Shown: positions 49,601 through 61,500 of the stretch, one piece after another | How positions within the stretch are numbered: position 1 is the stretch's first letter | Layout of the letters: the number at the start of each line of letters is the position of its first letter | NCBI RefSeq assembly: GCF_050948175.1 | Contig: NC_135202.1 | Coordinates: 9,858,001-9,922,000 of the forward strand | Source: Xylocopa sonorina | Taxonomy: Eukaryota > Arthropoda > Insecta > Hymenoptera > Apidae | DNA length: 64,000 bases | Direction: 5' to 3' | Made by a program: the position numbers and the translations under genes | The notes under the pieces: model-generated | Seen by the model: the letters and a program-made list of their open reading frames with translations, nothing else | What the model was told of the DNA's origin: nothing | Database searches by the model: none

Positions 49601-52600
49601 GCTTTGGCCAAGTCAGTGGAGAACGAAGAGGGTTAACGTGTCCTTTCGTCGCTCGATGGAAATCCTGCGAAGTTTCGTCGCTGAATGATGGAATTTTTAA
49701 GCGGAGTACAGATTTGCATAGAAAACGAGCGTGTTCGTCCTTCTGACGAGGTACTCTGCTATTTTATCTCTCAATTTCGATTGCGAAATATTATCAGATA
49801 TTAAAAATTTTTATATTTTCGAGCGAGAGAAGCATCGTGAAACAGACTCTATAGAAGGAAAATTTCATTAGCAATTTATGGACGTTCCAAGACGATAATC
49901 CTTACTCTCAGAAAATAATTGCAATTCGAATTGTCTGGAGCTTGACAAAGAACGACAAATATATTAACAAACCTACATATCAGTGGATTAACCATGTGCA
50001 TAGTTGGACAGTCAATTCCCACGGTCCACCAAGCAACGTTATTCCTGCACAACAAACTCGTGTTCGAGTGTGTACCACGTAGCCGCGATGGCGCGCATCG
50101 GGAGGCTTGTCACGAAAACACGATCGCGGTAGCCTGGTGTCCGTTTAAAAACAACGTCCGACCATTACGGGTCTGTTCCAGTGGCGGGCCCCCAGAGCGT
50201 TCCCACGTACGAGCCTCGAATGCTCGCCTCGCGCCAGCGTCGTCCCGCGCACCGGTAGAAAAATAATAAAAATGTGACACCCGGGGGCGAGCAGCACGAG
50301 ACAAGGTCTGTCTGAGCACAGAGGCGAGAAGAAGCGAGACAGAGAGGAAAAGGGGTTGGCGAGGAGGAGCGACGTGTTGCGAGTGCAGCCGGTCGGATCG
50401 ATTTGTTTCTTTCGGATGGCGTCGCACCTTTTTGCGGGCACCCACCGCCAAGAAATCAAGCCCAGCGTCACGTACCACCCCTGTCCCGTCCTTGCATCGC
50501 GCTTCGCCCCTTTTGCTAGCTGCCCTCTTCGCCAGGATACACAAGGAACGCACGGACGCGCGCTTGTTATTCGAAACACGTCGCTCGATACCAAATGGTC
50601 CCGTGGATTACTGATGCACTTATGGAAACTCGAGTTCGTGGACGGGGTTTGCGAGAAAAATTGTTTATCTACTCGTCGAGCAGGCTGCTGGAAGATGCTC
50701 GTACGCGTTGGTTATTCTCAGGAAGGACGAAGGGAGATAGTTAAAAATTGCCAATTATTGGAAGTTATTAATTTAATAAAATGGTAAATTGAACTGTATA
50801 ATAGTGCACGCGGGGATGCAGCAACAATAGAGAGTTCTAAAACAGCATAATCCCCCAAGACAATGCCTTCGAACTTCCCTTACCCGCTATAATCCTATTT
50901 CTAATACCGCAACCCTATTCCCACCGAAACTTCCCTCAGCGAATCAGCACACGCGCCTCGAATTTAACCCTCTCTCTCTCACACACCCTCTGTCTCTCTC
51001 ATTTTCGACGCTTTCGCTTCCGTTCTCTCGCTTTCTCTTCTATAGTTTCGAGCGTGGAAAACTAGCGATACGATAAATCACCTGGACCGATAATCCGTGT
51101 ACACTTGGCGAGTAGCTGATTTACGAGACGACGTCGCGGTTACGCGTTTATCCCGCGATCTTGGCCCCGTCTTTCGTCGAGGATTTCGCGTTTTAAACAG
51201 CGCGCGATGCGATGACCCACCCCCCGCGAGCAGTTTTTCAGCCAGTTAATTGTTCGCGTCGCCAATTAATTCCTTTCTTACGGATTAGTCGGTGTTTTCT
51301 CAACGACTGCGCGATAAATAAGGATAACGAGAAACGGGCACAAGCGGCGAGGGGCGGTTGCGAAGGATTTCGCTTTTTACGCGCGGCCTCGCCCGCTTAA
51401 AAATGTTAATTAAGCGCCTCAAATATTTACTTTGGTCGCGCGCGACTACGCCGCGGGGTGGAAGCGAAAGAGGAACGGGAATAACGGCGCGTCGCTTGTT
51501 ATTCCCCCGGTTCGTTTTTAGTTCTAGTCGCGGGTAATTTTGTTAATTACGCGTGGGTGGTTGCGGGACGGGGTTCGAAACTTTTTCAGTCGCCACGAAA
51601 GCTGCGATTCGAGGTGCTGGCGTAATTATTAGCTTGTTCGCGTATTGTTGTAATTGTTTGAACCAGAGGAGTGTGCGGTAATTGAAATATTCATTTCGTA
51701 ATTTCGCGATCGTTTTCATCCCCGTCCAAGACATCCTTGGCAAGCAGAAATAAGAAACGTTGAGGTTGGACAATTTTAGTAAGTCCAGTGAGAGCGACTG
51801 ACTGATCAAAAGGGTAGTTTCGTCTTGTAATTAAGAGCCATCGCGTTCTCAAGATCTCGCAATAACCATGGAGAGCTTGCTTCGATATCTGGAAGCTGGT
51901 CTGCGTAAATCACGCTCGCCAACGAGTTACTTCGCCCCACGATGAACAACCCTCGCGTAACGATGCCATAACTGGCGCTACGACCACCCTCATTGCCTCC
52001 ATTAGACCGAAAAGCGAACCGATTTTGCGTTCTGTCACTTTTCGTCTCACGATCCAACATCGCGAATCCTATAAAACGATCCACGAATTGTTCGATCGAT
52101 CTCTGACACTAATTAAACACGACAGTCGTGTACTTGATCGACGATTAAAATGGCGGACGAGCGTCTTTCGAACTAGTTCGTGCGCGCACATCTCGCGAAG
52201 GGTGGACGAAGCATTATTTAAAGTAAAGTAAAATTCAATTAGCTTACAGACGGGTGCACGTGTGTTTTTTCATTTATATTCTAATGTCGCGGAGCTGTGC
52301 TCGATGCAGTTTGTAACCAGGCTCTCCGGCCAATTTAAATTTCGATTACGTTGATTTAATTCACCTTGAAATTGGCCGCGATCGAATTCAGATTGCGTTC
52401 CAGCTATACAAACGATAATCGCGATTACATTCTCCCCGTCGCGCGGACTCGATACATATTAATAAACGACCCCGCGAAATTTTTCGACCAACTCTCGAGC
52501 CGCTTCGCGTGTCAACGAATCTCGAAAAATAATTCGTGCATTGTGCACGCTGGTTAAATTAACGTTCAGCGGTCCTGAACATCGCTGCGTTTCGAATAAA

Positions 52601-53350
52601 CGGAATTCGCGTGTCCAAAATTCCCTGGGAACGGAGAACGAGCGTTCAACCCCGTGAACCTCGTCCAGGGGACGCTGCGAAACACCTGTCGTCGACGAGG
52701 AACCGAGCAGGTACCTCGAACTTTCCATACGGGGTGCAAAAAATTGAAAGGACAAGAAGAATAGCGGGAAAAAGGTGGGAGACAATCCAAGTCCACAGGA
52801 AATACCTTCCAGGATCGCTTTTTCATCCCTCGATCGCGGCTGTCGAAGCCTCGAAACCGGGCGCAGGTGACTGGCCGTGAATCGAATAATCTGGATAAAG
52901 GCGGACGCATTTTTTCCACCGATAACCCTGAAAACAATGTCGCATCCGCGTGCAGCTGCAGAGAAACGCATTCGAACTCGTCACAAGCTGGACGAAACCG
53001 GTGAATTACATTTTTACACTCTGCGACGAGGCGTTTCCATCCCTCGCCAGAGCCACCCTCTCTTCCTGCGTCTATTCTTGTCGCTCGTTTACTGGTGTCT
53101 CTCTTCTTCTCTCTCTCTCTCTCTCTCAGCTCGTGGATTGCACAGGTCACCCAGCCAGCGGAGAAATAACGCGGATTTCTCGTCTGTTGATTCGAGCACG
53201 GTGATTGTGCCAGTGATTTACATCGGGCGGCCTTGTAAATTTTTCGTACGGCGATACGAGCCCGCTTGGCTGCTATACAGCAGGGTCGTTTCGTATTCTG
53301 ATTCTAATGGAAGAAAATGGCGGCGCTTTTTTCAGCTGGCGCCTGTGAAT
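46680..53350. other. Non-coding stretch, no gene seen
   Basis: Overlapping short frames only. On the minus strand, frames of 170 and 194 codons at 52,459-52,971 and 52,566-53,150 overlap each other in different frames and have no recognised domain. A CT microsatellite at 53,109-53,127 ends in CAG and mimics a strong splice acceptor. An AT-rich interval lies at about 49,760-49,980. CCACCCT or its complement occurs at 47,255, 48,971, 51,984, 52,199 and 53,053. Confidence 0.7.
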
Positions 53351-53365
53351 TAGTGATCAAGCGCG

Positions 53366-53765
53366 GTACGGCTGGAATCGCACGGATGATTGGGTCGTAC
53401 TACTTGTCAGACCGTTTCTAACGTCCCAACGCTCTAAATTATTGACCCGTGCTACTTTTTCATTTCCACAGAGAAGGTTCTCGATGCGACTACGCGCAAA
53501 TAGAAATTCCATAGGAATCATATCCACCAGACAGCCGTCACCCAACAGCGTACACCGTAAGTTCGCTAAATATTGACTCTGACTACTAGCAGAAAGCAAA
53601 CGTTCGCGAAGGAAACGCGAACAAACCGACTGGCTAGCTTATAGTCGTTGCTGGTGGACAAGTGACAACCAGCCAACCAGACGCGTTCGATAAATCATCG
53701 AGCCGTACCACTGACTAACGCGAGCGGCCACGATATTGCAGGTTGAATTATTGACTCGCACTGCT
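53366..53765 (-). repeat. Dispersed repeat family, minus-oriented copies
   Basis: Read on the minus strand, GTGCGAGTCAATAATT (53,760-53,745) and AGCACGGGTCAATAATT (53,453-53,437) are each followed about 50 bp later by a GTRGTACGRC core (53,708-53,699 and 53,403-53,394). Two copies of the same unit are therefore present about 305 bp apart. The cores match those at 13,166 and 13,332 (CARTGGTACGRGTCA), with GTGGAAAT upstream in two cases. Adjacent GGTACGGCTGGAATCGCACG (53,366-53,385) has a near match at about 62,425. A diverged mobile element or satellite is the likely source, but its ends are not definable here. Confidence 0.5.
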
Positions 53766-54034
53766 GCGGACGGTAAAACATTCACCCAAGAGGCGGAAGA
53801 ATTGCAAGGAACTCGGATGCCAGAGAATTTCCAGATCAGATACTCGAAGCGATCGCCGTCTAGACGACAGGGGAACAACGTGTTTCGGTAGCGGAACGTT
53901 AGACAAGCGGAAGTTATCGTCGCGAGGAGGGAGGAGTCGTTTCCTCGAGATCTCTCTCGCGAATTGCCGAAACTTTCCTGGATCGAGCCTCCCTCCATCG
54001 GTCTCCGCTCACCCCGCTGCTGTTTTTCTTCTTT

Positions 54035-54385
54035 ATGCCTCGCTGCTTCTGTCGCGGGGACGAAACAATCCGTGTAAAAGCTGCCAGTGGCCGGAAGCGA
54101 GCCGCGTATTTACGCGCCGCGCTAAACGGGCCGCGCTCGAGGAAAACAGTCGACGCACGGAGACGCATTAAGGCCGCGCGCGGCGTCTTCGAGCTGGATG
54201 CATCCGACGAGTGCCCGTTTCGAGAGGCAAGCGGCTCGTGGGCGAGGAAATGGGGCGACGACGAGGCTGGGGACGAAGAGGTAATGGTTAGAAAAATATC
54301 AGCGCGTAGATCTCGTGCGCGAATGTGCAAGCGAGCTCGTGTTTCTCGCAAAAGAAACAAGAGTGTAAGACTGTCGTCAGGGTGA
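54035..54385 (+). CDS. Weak coding candidate: GC-rich frame ending at a donor-like site
   Basis: An ATG-initiated frame of 116 codons in a GC-rich island has its TGA inside a consensus donor (CAGG|GTGAGT near 54,380), which is what a first coding exon read into an intron would look like. The product is very basic, with an acidic patch (residues about 68-82), and has no known domain. The opposite strand is open for 148 codons over the same span, and an alternative donor (GAGGTAATGG) occurs near 54,280. The GC-rich composition alone reduces stops, so this is only a modest candidate. Confidence 0.15.
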   Translation: MPRCFCRGDETIRVKAASGRKRAAYLRAALNGPRSRKTVDARRRIKAARGVFELDASDECPFREASGSWARKWGDDEAGDEEVMVRKISARRSRARMCKRARVSRKRNKSVRLSSG

Positions 54386-54399
54386 GTCGTTGGTATCGA

Positions 54400-57300
54400 T
54401 CCGTGAACGCTCTGATTTCCGTGCTTCGACGTTCAAATTCAAGTTTGAGTGAGAAATTAAAGTGAGAAATTTTTATTCTCGATACAGAGGGAATGAAATA
54501 TTAGTTAGAGGTTGGATTTTTGACGATAATCCACGGTGTGGTCGAGGCTTAAGGGACGCAGGATCGTGCGAGAGCAGAAAGAATGGCGGAAGGATAAAGG
54601 AAAGGGGTGAAGGACTACGAAAGAGGGTGGCAGGGTTGGGCGAAAGGCGGCTGGTAGAAAAGTTGGTCCGAAGGAACGAAGTAATTTAAAAACTTTCTGC
54701 TCCGTGACATCTCGCGATAACAAATTATCCCTGGCCCATTATCCACAAATGCGATTATGATAAGAAAGAACCGTCGCGGGTGGGGATGGGGTAAACTTTA
54801 ATGCAGTGAGCTCCAGTTAGCGGCCTGCGGAGGAATCGCTTCGCCGTTGGATATTGTAACGTCCGCGTGCCCGCGTGAATCGCGGACAAACCCACCCCTT
54901 TGGCCAGTCGAGGCTGTGCGAAACGAGAGGGGTGAAGAAAGGAACGATGGAACAAGTTGTAGTACGAGTTCGCGATTTCTGCGCGAATCCTGCGAGCGAG
55001 TTACCCTGTTGGAGGCGTACGCGACGCGTTCTTCCAGATTAAGAGGGAAACTACCCTTGTCGTCGTTGTTGGAATGGAGCACCAAGGGGTAATAATCTGT
55101 TCGCAATCTTTTTCTCGTCGAATTGGTTGTCGTCGACGAAAGTAGGTGCTGAAACACTCGAGCAAGTGATTATTCGTGGTTCATTGGAATAGGCGCATCG
55201 CGAGGAATATTTATTCGAATTGGTTCCACGCGGGGGTTGAAAATCTCCGCGAGAGCGTGGGGTTATCAGCAGCCGACGTAGCCGCGATGAATGTCGCAAA
55301 TTGCGAAGATTAAGGAGGACGATTCTCGTTGCGATTCTGAAGTTAGAATAGGGCGAAACGTGTAGGAGGCGTTGGTTGTCTAATCTCTTGGCAGAAGTCG
55401 TTAGTGTCCGTGGATGATTAATGTAGATAGCGAGAGGCGATTCGCAATTGTAATCTCTGGTAAAACGGCGTAACGCAAACGCTCGTGGAGCTTCCGCGAA
55501 ACCAGTAGATATGACAAGCAAACAAATTTACGATACGTGCGCTAATACCTTCGAAGAGTAATTTCCAAAAAAGGAGAGAACAGAATTAGTGGAAAATTAT
55601 TCCAGTGGAGCATCGAGTAATTACGTGAACACGCCAGGCTCTCAGAACTCTCTGTAATTAACTATTAATTCAGGATCAAGGGGGATAATTCTCCAACTGG
55701 GCAGAAAAATCCAGTTCCTGTACAAGTTCCTGGAATTTCGCTAATGCTACTATTGTAAATCCAACGGGAAAAAAAGAAGGGAGACAAAACAACGAGAGGG
55801 ACAGAGAGTGAGAGAGGTGGAAGAGAAATGCTGGAAAGAGTTTTCGAGTGACCAAGAGGATTAAAAGGCCGAATTAAAAGCTGCGTTCGGGGGTGGGTTA
55901 ACGGGACGAACGGCTGGGAGGGGTGGAAACAGGGTTAATTAGCGAAAAAAATCGCTGGCTGCCAGGAGAGGGATTAGCGAGACGCGTGTCGCGCGTTCGC
56001 TCGCGCATATTTGCTCGATAAATCAGGATAAATGTATTTCTGCAGCGATGATCGTTGATCGGACGATAAATCTTTGGTTTGACCAGGCAAATATATAATT
56101 TTCGCGGGCGCGTCGCGCGATGGGTGATTTTGGAAGTCTGTCGCCATATTGCGAACGGCTGCACGATCTCCTCGAGTCGTTCGTTGCCAGGATGGTCGAG
56201 TTGATGGTTCGTTGCGGCTGTAGAACGCCAGTTTCGATGATAATTAGCCGTACGAAGTGTGGTGTTGGTCGATTACGGGAATGGAATCTCGAGTACACCG
56301 TGTCGGTGTCTTAAAGACTCGTACGAAGCAAATGGAAGGGAAGAACGTGTCTCTGGTGGACCGTTTCAACGATGTTGGTTCCCCTGGAAATTTAGACCGT
56401 GGAAATATTAGGTCTGGCTGTTACTTCAGATAGCAACTTTAATTTTATGCGAGTCTTCTATTTTCTATTTACAATATGAAACGATATTGGTAGATCCTCG
56501 ATATTTTACCCACCCCCGTGCAATTTTCCCTGTACTGAGCACATGTTTTATGAATATTGAAAATGTAGCGCATGTAGCGAGACATGAGATATCGCTGCCT
56601 TATTGATTATCGTTTCTTCCGCCGCGTGCGGGGTATTTTGGGTCATAAAATATTTCCAAACCAAGGAGCAGCAGAAATTACGTCCCTCGCGTGTAACTCC
56701 GCGCGAGGGGCGAGAAAATTAAATATCCGATGGAGAATGTTCGAACAAATGGAGTCTGACAATCACTCGAAGGGGCATAAGAAAGCTTGGCCTATTTACC
56801 AAAGTTCCTCCGGGCTCGAGCTGGTCCCGTTCTAAGCCAGGAAGCGGTGAGCGAGCGTTTAACGCGAGTGGACGTTGAATCACAATGAAACGGGTAGGAC
56901 GATAATCCTCCACCCCTTGTCTCTTAGCGTCCACGTTCGCTGGGAATCGCTAAGTCGAGGAAAGCAAACGGCGAGAGCATTCTGTACTCGCGATAAAAAC
57001 CAGCGGGGTCTCCGTGCGCGTTCTCGAAAATGAATATTCGCGTAACGATGTATCGATCTCTCGCTATCGCCTCCCCTTGGACGTACCGTCGACGAGTTAG
57101 GGGATGCAAACAGCGATGAAGGGAACGCGAGGGTGGAGACATATTTTCTAGACGAACGAAGGGTATTAGAAATTGTCCGTCGGCTAATTTATGTCGATGA
57201 GACGTCAGAATGGATCGATGGGGCGCCCAGACTTGCGAATAATCAAGTTGCTGGAGAAACGGAGAAGTGGCCGCATCCATTGGGAGTGATACCGTTGGAA

Positions 57301-57530
57301 ACTTTACCATCAGCGTGTTTGGGGGAGCCGCAATGCGAACTGCAGTCGCGAGAGGAACTCGTAGTGGCGAGGGATGCAAAAGCTTTTTTCAGATAAAAGA
57401 ATTTCCCGCGGTTCTTCGTTATACTTCACCCACCGAGTGGATGTACGTATCAAACCTCTGCGAACTTTTTCATCGAAACGGAAAACTCAACTACATCTCA
57501 CGGCGTTGCTGTATTTCATTGACCACTGTT
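54400..57530. other. Non-coding stretch, no gene seen
   Basis: No recognisable gene, RNA or mobile element. GAGGGTGG occurs near 54,623 and 57,129. Short frames on both strands overlap. A purine-rich interval lies at about 55,770-55,860. Confidence 0.7.
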
Positions 57531-57534
57531 TAGA

Positions 57535-57860
57535 TTAAATCAAAATTAAGATACGAGGACAGCGAACCGACAAAAAAACCGCGGCAATAAAACGAAAACA
57601 CCGCGCGCATTTGAAGAAAATGTGGAGCCATCGAAAATAATGACACCGGCTAACCGAAAGCATAATTCTAGCAATAAAAAATATGAACAGTATAAAGGAC
57701 GTATACTCCATCGTAAAACAACGTGGAGCAGTAAAAAACAAACGGCAGCGATAATAAAACCCCACGGGAACTCTGAACAGCGAACCTCAACTTTAACCTT
57801 CAAAAACCCTCTCAAGAAACCCTTCGAAATTCACCAAACGTATCTCAGTAGATAGTACGA
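57535..57860. other. A-rich segment open on both strands
   Basis: The plus strand is markedly A-rich and encodes a lysine-rich frame of 77 codons (57,622-57,855). The minus strand is T-rich and encodes hydrophobic frames over the same span. Neither product is recognised. The composition contrasts with flanking CpG-rich DNA and suggests either an old insertion or local strand-biased mutation. Confidence 0.35.
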
Positions 57861-58059
57861 AGCGTGCCCTTTGAAACGCGCTGCGTTTCGTCTCGATATC
57901 GCTATCCGTTCGGAAGATACAGCGGTTTGAAAAGTACGCGGCGGGAAACGGAGCTGCGCGGCAGGCGTGAATGGCTGGGACACCCGGAAGCGGGGTTGAC
58001 CCACTTTTTCGCGCCCCTCTCCTTACGCACGGCGCGTAGTAACGGTACTGGTAGTGGAA

Positions 58060-58210
58060 TGAGAGAAAAAAACGTGACCCAGTGAGCGTCCCTCACTGAC
58101 CAGCGCAAGGCTGTCGCGATTGGGGTAGGTCAGTGCGCGACGGAGAGAGAGAGAGTTCCGCGTCGAGCGACGAGGACAGCGACAGCCAGTCGGTGAAAAT
58201 TAGGGGCTGC
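58060..58210 (+). promoter_or_regulatory. Possible promoter or leader: hairpin, initiator-like words, GAGA run
   Basis: A perfect hairpin CAGTGAG-CGTCC-CTCACTG (58,080-58,098) is followed by an initiator-like GGTCAGTG near 58,130 and a GA repeat (58,143-58,155). Then comes CCAGTCGGTGAAAA, which resembles an exon end with a weak donor. The layout resembles a TATA-less, GAGA-containing insect promoter. TCAGTG deviates from the initiator consensus at the last base, and no coding exon is found downstream, so this remains a weak call. Confidence 0.2.
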
Positions 58211-58314
58211 TTTCGACGATGATATCTCCGGAACGGAACGTCGTATCGAGTTGAAACAAAAAGCGTTTTAAAGAGCAGGCTTTCTTGCTTCTGCTGACGC
58301 GAGATCGATTCGCT

Positions 58315-58500
58315 GTGGTTTTTTGTTGGTTATCTACAGAGGTTTTTCTGAGACACTATTTTAGTTTGGTTTAGGGTGGTTTTTGGGGTTGATTTGTGCG
58401 TGGTTCTTGGTTCGAATGATGGGTAGTGGATAGTATTGGAGTTATTGTTTATTTGAGACTGTTTTTAGAATGGGTAGAAGGTACTGGAGGAACGTGGAAT
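58315..58500 (+). other. GT-rich, strand-asymmetric segment
   Basis: For nearly 200 bp the plus strand is dominated by G and T, with repeated words such as GGTTTTT and TGGTT. It includes an AGGGTGG at 58,373. It immediately follows the A-rich and promoter-like segments, forming three adjacent compositional domains within 1 kb. It could mark an R-loop-prone transcribed strand, but no transcript is shown. Confidence 0.35.
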
Positions 58501-61500
58501 GAAAGTTTGAAGAGTGGTCGCTGGATAACAGCGAACGACGGCCGTAAGTTGCGATTTACAAACGTTGAACAACTGATTCGGCGAGGCAAAAGGTGGAGAC
58601 GCACGTGAGGCTTAAATCGTCGAACGAGTTATCGGAAATCCTCGATACGATGTATAAAAACGCTGATAAATCAGTCAGAAGATCGGCTCGACTTTTGCAT
58701 CCCCGCGAGGAGAGCTTACGCTAGGCGAGCTGAATTTAATTCCAGCTTTCGCCTTGAATCTACTCGCAAATTTCGTACGAAAGGATACCTCCGTGTATAT
58801 TACAAACGCTGGTGTACAGTAACGGTGGTTAAAACCGACTGAAACTCTTCCATCGAGAATCATTCGCACGAATTCGTACGTGGAAATCTCGATAGGTCCC
58901 ACAATATATAAATACAATCGAAACAACAAATTTGATACGATTTAACATAGTCACAGGGGACTAAAAATCCGTTGTTACAAGTTTTCATAAACGATTGTAC
59001 CACGAACCACCATAAAATAAAGAGAAGCAGCCCCTGGTAGAAACCAGGTACAACCAGGCGATTTTCATCGAAAGCGAGGGGCGTCGAACGCGACCAACCC
59101 CTGCTCATAGAACCATAGAAAACCCGTAACATCGCGTACCACGAACCGTGAAATAGACGAGCACGAAAGTCGATATTCGTCCCGCGGACCAGCCCCGTTT
59201 CATTTTTTCCCCTTTCCATCGAACGACGCGACTTCTCATCCGTCTGCGAGCCACCCTCTACCAGGGTCTCCCTCTTGCCCTCCGTCTCGTCCCTTCGAAA
59301 GCCATTATATCGCGAAAAAGAAAGACGACGGCAACGGAACGAATTATTTTCCCCACAGTAAGATCGACTGCTTTCCGGACGATCTCATCGTCGAATGGAT
59401 CCACGTCGTGGCTCGAAGGTGCGGAAAAGTTGCATGTGCCTGCGAAACGTAATCCTCTACACAGCGAATGGATGCTTCGAAATTCAAATGACTGCCGTCT
59501 CGGTTCGCACGGCTGCGAGGAGTAAGGGTTGCGGTGGTGCAACCCTCCTCGAGACGGTGAAACGAATCCACCGAGGTTGATCCAAGGGAACGTCCAGCAG
59601 GCTGTTCAATATTTAACAGCGTTCGAAGGGAACGCGTCAGTGGAGTTTGTGTCCTGGGGCTGGTTTAATAACATCCGACAGCTGATCGCGATTTTACGCT
59701 TTCCATTATTTCCCAACGAGTCCGACGAACTAATCTTGTTAACGTTCCACAGTGAAACAGGTCGCTTGGTGTCACGTTGTCAGAGATTTCTCGATTTTTC
59801 TCGTCCACTGTCGACGTACGTCCTGACGTTGTCGTCAAGAGAAACATAAGACGTTTAAGGTTGCGATACGACAGAAAATCGCGAGTTATATCGATCCTAT
59901 TTACCATTTGTCTGGCGTGGAACGCGAAGGGAGGTGGGATCCTCGCGAGAAATAAACGAAACGAACGATCTAATGAGCTTAAGGCTTATTTCGAGTGTGC
60001 CCGCGCGCGAGTTCCATCGAAATTTCGCTGGTTCAGAGGGAATTGCGGGCGCAGACGGTCGATCGCGTCCTCCACCCCCGTCGTTCGTGCTCCTCGACAG
60101 ACAGAGCCCGTCACCTAGCGCGTGCATCCTGAGGGGGTTGGTTGCTCGCGCGCGAGCAATAAGCATCGGAGGCAGCCGGCGCGCGGCGAAATTTGTTGCG
60201 GCCTTAATGCGATTACGCTCGTCAGCGTTCCGCGACGTTCCGCGCGAGCATAATGCGAGACGAATTCGACGCGAGACCCAAGCGATGCACCGTGCAACCC
60301 TCGTGAAACTGGATCGCTCGACAATCAGACTGCGCTTGTGTCCCGTCTACGTTTACCGTGTCGTTTGGGGTGGGCGCTTGTTAGCGGAGGTTCTCTTAAT
60401 TCCCTTAATTCCACTCTTTGCGTCTGCAGAAATGCTAGCAGTTCTTATTGGGTGTTCGATAGTTTATTCTTTCGTGTCGATGTTAACTATTTCGTTTGAG
60501 ACTCGATCGTACAGGAATCTCTAAATGAAATCCAAAGCGTCAGCGATCTAGCAGCTACGACAAGTCCCACCGTTTCGTCGAGCATCCCCTAAGAATCTGG
60601 TTATTACACAAACGATCTCAAAGAGAAATTGATGCTCGAATATTGAAATCTTTCTCAGCCATTGAATTCCTTTATCCGGCTTCTCCGAGATTCCCATCCT
60701 GGCCGTCTTAAATCACGAGGAAATCAGAGGGTCCCGGATCAGACGATCTACCCCACTCTCTCTCTCTCTCTCTCTCTCTTTTACTCTTTCTCTGTCTTTC
60801 CATGAGAAGAGGGAATATTTTTTGGAAATCACCACCGATTCACCTGCCACGGAAGGGCGTGGACTCGTCACGGTCGATCGCACCCCCGAATCCCGCGCCG
60901 CCATCACCCGCTCGAGGGATAGGATAATTCGCAAGCCGGATTCTTTTCTCTCCCCAGCCACGCGAGGCCGTCTCCTCGCTTTACGAGCCCGCGAGGCCCG
61001 CATCTTTATCCGCCCGTAGCTATTAGCCCGCCAAGATTTCATAAAATGCACGCGGTCCCAAGCAAATTCGCCGGAAGAACGGCTGAGCTCCTCGTGATTT
61101 ATGAACGTCCCCTCGGATGGCGAAAGTAACGTCGACGAGACAAAAGAACGCTTCGTTCCACGCGTTCACTGCCAGAAATCTTCGTTCAACTTTCAATAGA
61201 AAATTTAAATAGTAAATTCGAGAAACAATGTTCGACTAGAGATAAATATAAAATACGAAGTTGGAAGTATAAAAAATTGCGACCATTAAACGTTGTACCC
61301 CGTTACAAGGCAACGAGAGGGGTGCAGGAAACATCTGAATGCAGAGATGATGCTGACAAACGCTTCTCGATTGAATTCCAGGCTGAAACGATCATCGAAC
61401 GCCGTTAAAATCCGGCACATCTTTCACCGGGAATATCAGCGATAAATTCGGTCTGTTTAGCATTTCGTTGGGGACATCGAACTACGGGGCGATCGAGAAA

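Noticed and set aside
52459..53150. Minus-strand frames of 170 and 194 codons
   Set aside because: They overlap in different frames, cross a CT microsatellite and match nothing I know.
58651..58675. TATAAAAA followed by TCAGTC
   Set aside because: Spacing puts the TATA at about -20, too close for a functional pair.
59934..60524. 196-codon plus-strand frame
   Set aside because: No recognisable domain, arginine-rich from CG-rich sequence, and the minus strand is open as well.
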